This document shows, in pieces, positions 57,297 through 64,000 of a stretch of DNA of 64,000 nucleotides (its first letter is position 1; the number at the start of each line of letters is the position of its first letter). The DNA lies in NCBI GenBank assembly GCA_963920765.1, contig OY987251.1:4466501-4530500 (forward strand), in the 5' to 3' direction. This stretch comes from Ulota crispa (Eukaryota; Streptophyta; Bryopsida; Orthotrichales; Orthotrichaceae). Below the pieces are notes generated by a model. It saw only the letters and a list, made by a program, of their open reading frames with translations. It did not search any database and had not been told where the DNA came from. The position numbers were made by a program, and so were the translations under genes.

Positions 57297-58743
57297 TCCT
57301 ATATATATGGATTTGCTTTCTTCATAAAAGGTTTACAACATGGCCGTGCAAATACAAATGGAAGAATATGTGTAGTTGCATTGTAGAGGCAAGATCAAGA
57401 AAAATACATTTAAAAAAATACAAAATTTTGGATGTTAATTAAAACATTGTTGAGTTCAAAAGTTTTCAAAAGAGTCCTTGCAATTTCAAGAACATCTTCT
57501 AATATTTTTTGCAAACAACAAGATTTTTATGTTTGCATATAGTACGTTCCACATTTGACAATATCCCAAGAAATTTAATTTAGAAGAAAATCTAAGTATT
57601 TTGAATGGGAGCAAATTAATTCTCAAAATGGTTGTTTCTAGCCCAACTATAAAAAGTAAAAATTATTGTCCATTATGTAATGTTTTTTGAGCTAGAATAA
57701 TCAATTGTGTAAAATATTATATGATGAACTCTATTTTTTGCAACTACTATTGGTATTATAAGTGAGGCATTGACTTCCAAAAGTATAAACCACATTCAAT
57801 ATCTAAAAAGAAAAAAAATCCAAAAATTCTACAACAACAACTAGCATAAAATATTCTTCAAATCATAGAAGCCAAAGTCTCTTTTATAACTAGTAATTCA
57901 TCAATCAATCTAGTGCTAGATTAAGTGATTGAAAAATATTTCTGAAAAAATTTAACAATTAAACAAAATATTGAGCACTAAATTCAAGAATTATTGGTTT
58001 TCTTTTCCAATAATAACTTACATCAACATATGCACAACCTTTTTTTAAAGAGGTGAAATTAGCAACAATTCAACCCTCAACTATAATCTCACATATGGAT
58101 GCAGACTTACAAATGGGTTAATTAGACTAAATATTCATGACCCATATTTTATCCATCCTAAGCTTCATAAAACTAGGCCTCCAAGCCATACAAAACATAA
58201 GTAACATATGTCAAAACCCATAATTAAAGACATATGTTTTTTAAAGAGCTATAATGCGATAAAGGCCACAGAATATAATCTACGCATCTTGATTTTTGTT
58301 CAATGCCATCATGATTGGTTCTTATTTACTCTCTTCTTTTGGATAGCAAACATTCACTTGAAATACATTGTGTTAATTTCCATCATTAGTGTTGGAAGGT
58401 GAAAAGTGAGGTGCATCTCCTTGGGATATACCTAAGCTTAGATGAATACACCATTGTGATGCATGATGATGCACTTGCCTCCTAGAGGTAGAGATGCATA
58501 TAATTCAATCTGGTAGTGTTTAGATTCATGCAACAAAACAACTTTCCTGGATTGGTTGCTTTTCATCAAGCCAGTTGCTGCTTGTTGTCTCTCATCTAGT
58601 TCAAGAAACACAATGGTACTGTTGAGTAAGCTTGTTAGAATTTTAAGAACGTATGAATGATAGATATTCCTTATAATAGTCTAGTATTCTCTTGCTGCTA
58701 AAGTCTTGGGCTCTTGGCCATTGCTAGTGCTTTCTGTCCATGA
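57297..58743 (+). other. AT-rich intergenic stretch before the Copia element
   Basis: No gene or clear repeat boundary is visible. A short frame at 58208-58402 has no recognised domain. Confidence 0.5.
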
Positions 58744-58956
58744 TGTTACAAGAGAATACTCATCCATCCGCTTTTGTAACCTAAGTTCATCTAGCTACCA
58801 CTATTCATCCATGTACATCCATTTCTGTTGTTATATAACACGGCGTATCATATGAATAAACTCTCTTTGAGTATTCACTCTCAATCAACTGAGCATGTTT
58901 CCCTGACTTGTATGATCTGTATCTTTTCCATATTACTATATTTGTGTTACTTCACA
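58744..58956 (+). repeat. Left LTR of the Copia element
   Basis: It begins TGTTACAAGAGAATACTC, matching the start of the right LTR at 63906, and ends near TTCACA just before the primer-binding site. The exact end (58956 or 58958) is uncertain. A TATATAA-like box lies near 58832-58838. Confidence 0.85.
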
Positions 58957-58958
58957 CA

Positions 58959-58969
58959 TGGTATTAGAG
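58959..58969 (+). other. Primer-binding site of the Copia element
   Basis: TGGTATTAGAG directly follows the left LTR. Copia elements normally carry TGGTATCAGAG here, complementary to the 3' end of initiator-methionine tRNA; this copy has one C-to-T change. Confidence 0.8.
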
Positions 58970-59158
58970 TAAGGTTCCCATCCTCTTGCTCGTGTCTCTT
59001 GTTTTTGAAACTATCAAATTTTACTGCACACTTTACACTGTATCTTGGTCCAATCGCAATCACCTACTACCTTCTCTCTCATGTTGATCAAAAAAGATAC
59101 CTCAGTCTCGTGTCAATACGTCAGTCCCCTCAGTCCCTTGTCAATCATTGTAGCAACC

Positions 59159-59710
59159 ATGTCTCAAGAGATTCTTGTGCCCAATGAAGCCAAGCTCACA
59201 AGAACGTCCACCTTCCACCTCTGGAAATATATGGTGACAAGAATAGTAAAAAAAAAGAAATTGTGGTCTCTCTTGTCTGACCCCACACCTGGCTCCACCT
59301 CAAAGTCAAAGAAACACGTAGAAAGTGAAGAGTCAGATGGTAGTCAGGCAGAACATCTCCTGTATATTCTCAACATGTCTATTAAACCCTCACTCTTGGC
59401 TCAACTTACTGAGTATCAAGAACCTAGACCTCTGTGGGACTATCTGTGTAAGACATTTGAAGTTGACAATGACAACAAGAAGTTCAAACTGAAAAACAGA
59501 CTTGCGTTCATCACGTTCTCAAAAACTGTGGGGGTCGAGACTTACTTTGCTCAGTTTTGGCAAAATCTAGCGCAGCTGTCAACCATTGGAGTAAAGTTTG
59601 AAGACAACGATCTTGTACAAATTGTGATGAAAGCACTCTCGGACAGTTTCAATTACTTTCTGCAGAGCTTCACAAGTTTAGGGATCTTCCCTAACCTGCA
59701 TCAACTTTAG
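59159..59710 (+). pseudogene. Copia gag remnant
   Basis: An open segment of about 183 codons starts at the ATG at 59159 and shows the gag pattern of plant Copia elements, with Trp-rich early helices and a PLWDYLCKTFE stretch. A stop ends it at 59710. The frame then shifts; a CCHC zinc knuckle (CFYCGRLGHHKDMC) is still readable at 59915-59956 in another frame. Confidence 0.8.
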
Positions 59711-60149
59711 ACAAGACTCATGTTTGAAAAAAGTTGGCGGCAAACAAAAGCGGGTAAAAGTCCAATGGAAACAGAAGCTTTGTACTTCTAAAGAGGGCAG
59801 AACTATAGAAACCAGTAGAACCGCAACATTGGAGGCCACGCTAACTAGCAACAACCGATCAACGCTCAAGGTACTATCAACACCTATGGTGGCCCTCAAA
59901 ACTATCCAATGCGTTGCTTCTATTGTGGCCGCCTAGGCCACCACAAAGACATGTGCCCAGAGCGCCTGATAGACATCAGGAAGTTAGAGACTAAGAGACA
60001 TGAGAAATTAGGAATTAAGCCATTTTCGGCAAACATTGCCTAGAAAGAGTCCTAGCCTAACTCTACCAATCATGACACTGCTGTCGATGTAGATCAGCTT
60101 GATACTAAAACTTCGACATGTTTGAAGCTGCTATCTCTTCTCTTAGCAT

Positions 60150-61370
60150 CAGCGATCCAGATTCTAGGTGGTACCTAGATTCACGTACCACATAGTATGT
60201 GACTGGTGACAGAGAAAATTTCACCCAGATAGATCAATATCAGGAAATGTCAAAACAACTAGTGGACAAAACCACCCAATTTCAAGAAAAGGTTCAATGC
60301 ATTTCACACTCTCATCTGGTGAAATAAAACATGTGTTAGGTTGCCTCTATATTCTAGGTCTTAACAAAAATCTTCTTTCCATTGGCTCATTGGTTGATGA
60401 AGGCATTGTTGCATGCTTCAATAACAAGAAGTGTGTACTGATCAGTAGGAGCAACAAGAAGATTGTTGCCAAAGGTATACAAAGCCCTTAGAACGGACTG
60501 TACTAGCTGTTCGCATTAGATGAGGATATTTTGGCAAACTTGGCACAAGGTGACGTTAACAACGCTTGTCTCTAGCACTTTTGATTAGGGCACATCAATT
60601 ATGCCAGATTACATAAATTATCAAAGTTTGGTATGGCCACAAGTATTCCCAATATACAAACCTACCAAGAGATATGTGACCAATGTCAAGCCAGGAAACA
60701 GGCTAGGGAATCATTCCCATGGCACTCCTCATCAAGGTTGACCAAACCATTTGAGCTTCTTCATTGAGATCTCTGTGGTCCTCTCCCAATTCCCTCATTA
60801 GCAGGGACAGAATATTTTATGGTAATTGTAAATGATTACAGTAGGTATTTTGGATTAAATTCTTACACAAAAAGTTTGAAGCTTTTGAACATTTCAAGGC
60901 TTTTAAGGCTATGATCAAACTCAAGATGACTTGCCAAATTCATCAACTTTGAAGCGACCGAGGAGGAAAGTTCTTGTCTTTTGAGTTCTTGCAACTCTAC
61001 AGAGACACAGGCATACAATGTCAGCTCACAAACGCCTACACACTGGAGCAAAACGGGGTTGCCAAAAGGATAAATTGCAAATTATTTGAGATGGCAAGGA
61101 GCATACTACTACCTACAGCAACTCCACGTTTCCTATGGCCTGAGGCCATTAGTATAGCGAGGTTCTTGATAAATCGGTCACCCACAATTGCAAACCCCCA
61201 CGTATCCCCCTTCCAAAGATTATTCAATAAAACTCTTGATGTTTCATTCTTTAGAATCTTTGGATCAAAGGTACACGTGTGGAGTGAAAGAGGCCAACGA
61301 CACAAGTTAGAACCTAAATCTACACAAGGATCGTTTGCTTGTTATGATGAACACACGAAGGGTTTTTGAA
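60150..61370 (+). pseudogene. Copia protease and integrase remnants
   Basis: A protease-like WYLDS motif lies at about 60169-60183 with the following Gly of the active site replaced and a stop at 60193. A pre-integrase segment runs 60297-60491. The zinc-binding CDQCQA follows near 60673. Integrase core pieces run to 61369, including a TNAYTLEQNGVAKR stretch. Several stops interrupt it. Confidence 0.8.
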
Positions 61371-61929
61371 GTTGGCTGCCCACGGAAAAAAATGTAGTTG
61401 TATCCAGGAACGTTAGATTTGATGAGACAAGAATATTTAGTAATCCAACTAACTCATCACCTCTAACCACTCCCTCCACTCCTCCACTAACCCAACCATC
61501 ATTACCCACAATACAAGTAACGGATCCAACAAAAAACCAACCGCCTAGTCCACCCCACGATGACATGGATAGATTAGAGGACACACAACCGTAACCACTT
61601 GTAGAACTGACAAACTTTACACCAGTAACTTGTCCACCCTCCAATTGCTTGAGACAATTGTCATTCAAACTCAAAGACAATTACATTTATTTTGTAGAGC
61701 CAACCGTAATGGAAAACATCCTCCCTAGCACTACAGAACACATCCAGCTCTTTGTACCCATAGATATTAATTGTTTTTTTGGGGTACTTAATGAGCCATC
61801 AGAGCCACTCACCTTTAGAGAAGCTGATTCATATCCAAGATGGAGAGCAGCAATGAAAGCTGAACAAGACTCCCTGACAAAAAACAACACCTAGGAGTTA
61901 CACAACCTACCGGCCGGAATTAAACCTGT

Positions 61930-62560
61930 TACAGCTAAGTGGCATTAGAAAACCAAGGTGGATGCCGAAGGTAGCCCTACAAAATTGAAAGCTCGTCTCG
62001 TGGCACGCGGCTTTCAACAAATGCAAGGTATTGACTTCAATGAAGTATTTGCCCCAGTCGCCAAATGGAAGGCAGTATGAACCGTTGTTGCCCTAGCAGC
62101 ATTCCACAACTGGTTGTTAATCCATTTAGATGTAGTCACCACATTCCTTAACGGCAACCTAAAGGAGGTAGTCTACATGGAAGTTCCTGATGGTTTCAAA
62201 GACAAACACATGCAAAACAAGGTATGCAGACTATTGAAATCACTATACAAACTTAGACAATCGCCCAAGACTTGGTTTGAGAAAATAAATGCTTTTCTAT
62301 CTGAACAGGGCCTCACGCACACTAAGGCAGATTATAGCCTGTTCTACATACATGGAAAAAAAGGCATCAATATACTCATATTGTATGTAGACAACCTCTT
62401 ACTTACTGGTTCAGATGAAGAAGGAATACGCAAGCTCAAACACAGTCTGATGCAACAATTTGAGATGACGGACCTAGGGAACGTGCGATACTATCTGGGG
62501 ATAGAATTTCATAGATCAAACCATGGTATATTTTTGTCCCAGAAAACATATGCACCATAG
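61930..62560 (+). pseudogene. Copia reverse transcriptase remnant
   Basis: [10 protein letters not shown] and [10 protein letters not shown] are readable before a stop at 62078. An open segment from 62114 to 62560 then covers the palm. The catalytic box that is normally Tyr-Val-Asp-Asp reads Tyr-Val-Asp-Asn at 62384-62395, so the enzyme would be inactive even if the frame were intact. Confidence 0.85.
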
Positions 62561-62860
62561 ATCCTCAAAGAATTTGCTATGGAAACATGCACACCTACAG
62601 CCGTCTCTATGACCAAAAGGTTATATCTAGGACTTAAAGAGGAAGCACCCAAAGTAGACGCCAAGCATTTTTAGAGACTTGTAGGTATGTTGATATACTT
62701 GGTTAATACAAAGCCGGAAATCCTCTACGCCGTTGGAGTATTAAGCCGCTTCATGCACGATCCACGATTACCACACCTAGAAGTGGCAAATCAAGTCCTA
62801 CTAAACATATGAAGGGCAATTGATTATGGGATTTACTACCAAATTGATCATGATCTATCC

Positions 62861-63190
62861 ATGAAAGCATTCACAGATGTAGATTGGGGTAATTGTAGAA
62901 GTGACAGGCAATCCATTACAGGGTGGGTGTTCAAACTTGCAGGAGGACCAGTGTCATGGTGTTCAAAAAAGCAAAATACAGTTGCCATGTCTTCCACTGA
63001 CGCTGAAACTAAAGCATTATCTAATGGAATCCATGAGGCAATATGGCTAAGGACACTGCTTACGAAGATACAACAAACCACACTAGAGCCAATAGCCATA
63101 TATTGTGACAATCAAAGCACCCTCAAAGCAGCAAGAAACCCCATACACCATGAACAACTCAAGCACATCAAACTCTGGCTACACTTATGA
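62861..63190 (+). pseudogene. Copia RNase H remnant
   Basis: An open segment of 109 codons shows DVDWGNCRSDRQSITGWVF and SSTDAETKAL with IYCDNQST, the usual landmarks of the Copia RNase H domain. The Glu of the central motif is replaced by Asp. A stop cuts it at 63190, and related sequence continues in other frames to about 63345. Confidence 0.8.
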
Positions 63191-63905
63191 GAGAAAACGT
63201 CACAGCCAAGGTAGTGGAAACATTTTATATTCAAATGCGTGACCAGATTGCTGACATCTTTACTAAGCCCTTCGGCAAACTAAGATTCACTAAACTCCCT
63301 AAGGAATTAGGTGTCATAAACACAGACCACCTTAGCGAACCCTAAGCCGTATGTAACCACTCCTCTGCTTCAACGTATTGAAGGAAGCCATGATACTCTA
63401 GATACTGATAACCCCTCACTTCACGTTTATAAGCACCCCAGGAAGTGTATATACCGGGTCTAAAACCTTTCCTGATTGCATAGAACTTACGCACCCCTAC
63501 ACGCTGATATAACAACAACTCTCAAGAAGATGCTGACGCAGATATCAGAACGGGATGCTCCACCTTGTCAAGCACCAACAAACTCCTCCATCAGGACACA
63601 AGTCTACTCAAAACCGCATCCAACGGCCACTGGAGAAAGGTCACAAATAACGCCAGCAGAAAGATCTCCCATTACATGGACAACACAATGTGAGTAAATA
63701 TGAAATGTCCACACATAGGGAAATCAGGAGAAAATACAAAAGAGACGCTTTCACCAGGGTCATCAAGCAATTGCGCTGCTGAATGAGCAACAAAGAAGCT
63801 AACTCAAGCTTAGCAACCATTTGACAAATGTATATAAAGCTAACTCAAGCTTTGACATATGTATATAGAAAACATAAAAGATAGGATTACCTTAGCGCGG
63901 GGGCA

Positions 63906-64000
63906 TGTTATAAGATAATACTCATCCCTCTGCTTCTGTAACCTAAGTTCATCCAGCTACCACTATTCATCCATGTACATCCATTTCTACTATTATATAA
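63906..64000 (+). repeat. Right LTR of the Copia element (first 95 bases only)
   Basis: It starts TGTTATAAGATAATACTC directly after the purine-rich stretch near 63895-63905. It aligns without gaps to 58744-58838 with 9 mismatches. The rest lies beyond the window, so the target-site duplication cannot be checked. Confidence 0.88.

Larger units (their letters stand above)
58744..64000 (+). mobile_element. Old Ty1/Copia-type LTR retrotransposon (right LTR cut by the window end)
   Basis: Order of parts: left LTR 58744 to about 58956, primer-binding site from 58959 (TGGTATTAGAG, complementary to initiator-Met tRNA), gag, protease remnant, integrase, reverse transcriptase, RNase H, a purine-rich tract just before 63906, and the first 95 bases of the right LTR. 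Integrase preceding reverse transcriptase identifies Copia. The coding part is broken by many stops and frame changes. The visible 95 bases of the two LTRs differ at 9 positions, 7 of them transitions, so the insertion is old. Confidence 0.92.

Overview
This is nuclear DNA of a plant-type (streptophyte) eukaryote. The genes are split by GT-AG introns, most of the sequence is AT-rich, and non-coding space is packed with small inverted-repeat transposons. Two complete multi-exon genes can be assembled by hand with every splice phase closing, plus a decayed Copia retrotransposon and a decayed transposon-like reading frame. The first gene is the axonemal-dynein assembly factor DNAAF5/HEATR2, which is kept only in lineages that build motile cilia. 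The source is therefore probably a charophyte alga, bryophyte, lycophyte, fern, cycad or Ginkgo, and not a flowering plant or conifer. The species cannot be named from the sequence alone.

Layout. 1-1087: right part of a TTAA-flanked repeat. 1299-25485 (+): DNAAF5, 24 exons, 1120 residues, with introns up to 5.4 kb holding most of the gene's length. 25538-34242: intergenic repeat field with a Tourist-like element, a 3.5-kb element with about 347-bp terminal inverted repeats that contains a near-perfect 746-bp palindrome, a minisatellite, a 918-bp TTAA element and a Stowaway MITE. 34243-44313: a sharply bounded GC-rich block carrying the second gene (34991-43524, +), the plant BRAT1/ATAD2-type AAA ATPase with bromodomain (15 exons, 1261 residues), bracketed by direct repeats that share a 216-bp core without a mismatch. 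44314-49750: AT-rich, little recognisable. 49755-51928: nested TTAA-type and other inverted-repeat elements. 54126-56000 (-): broken transposon-like reading frame. 58744-64000: old Copia element whose right LTR runs off the window.

The two genes are unrelated in function. DNAAF5 works in the cytoplasm in pre-assembly of dynein arms, presumably for sperm flagella here. The BRAT1-like protein is a nuclear chromatin factor. They also differ strongly in base composition: DNAAF5 codons lean to A/T at third positions, BRAT1 codons to G/C.

Most interesting are (i) the identical 216-bp repeats flanking the GC-rich BRAT1 block within otherwise diverged duplicates, (ii) a repeat family of about 920 bp with piggyBac-like hallmarks (TTAA target, CCC ends) including one copy with direct TTAT on both sides, and (iii) the 746-bp palindrome inside a long-inverted-repeat element. 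No RNA genes, CRISPR arrays or bacterial-type features were seen.
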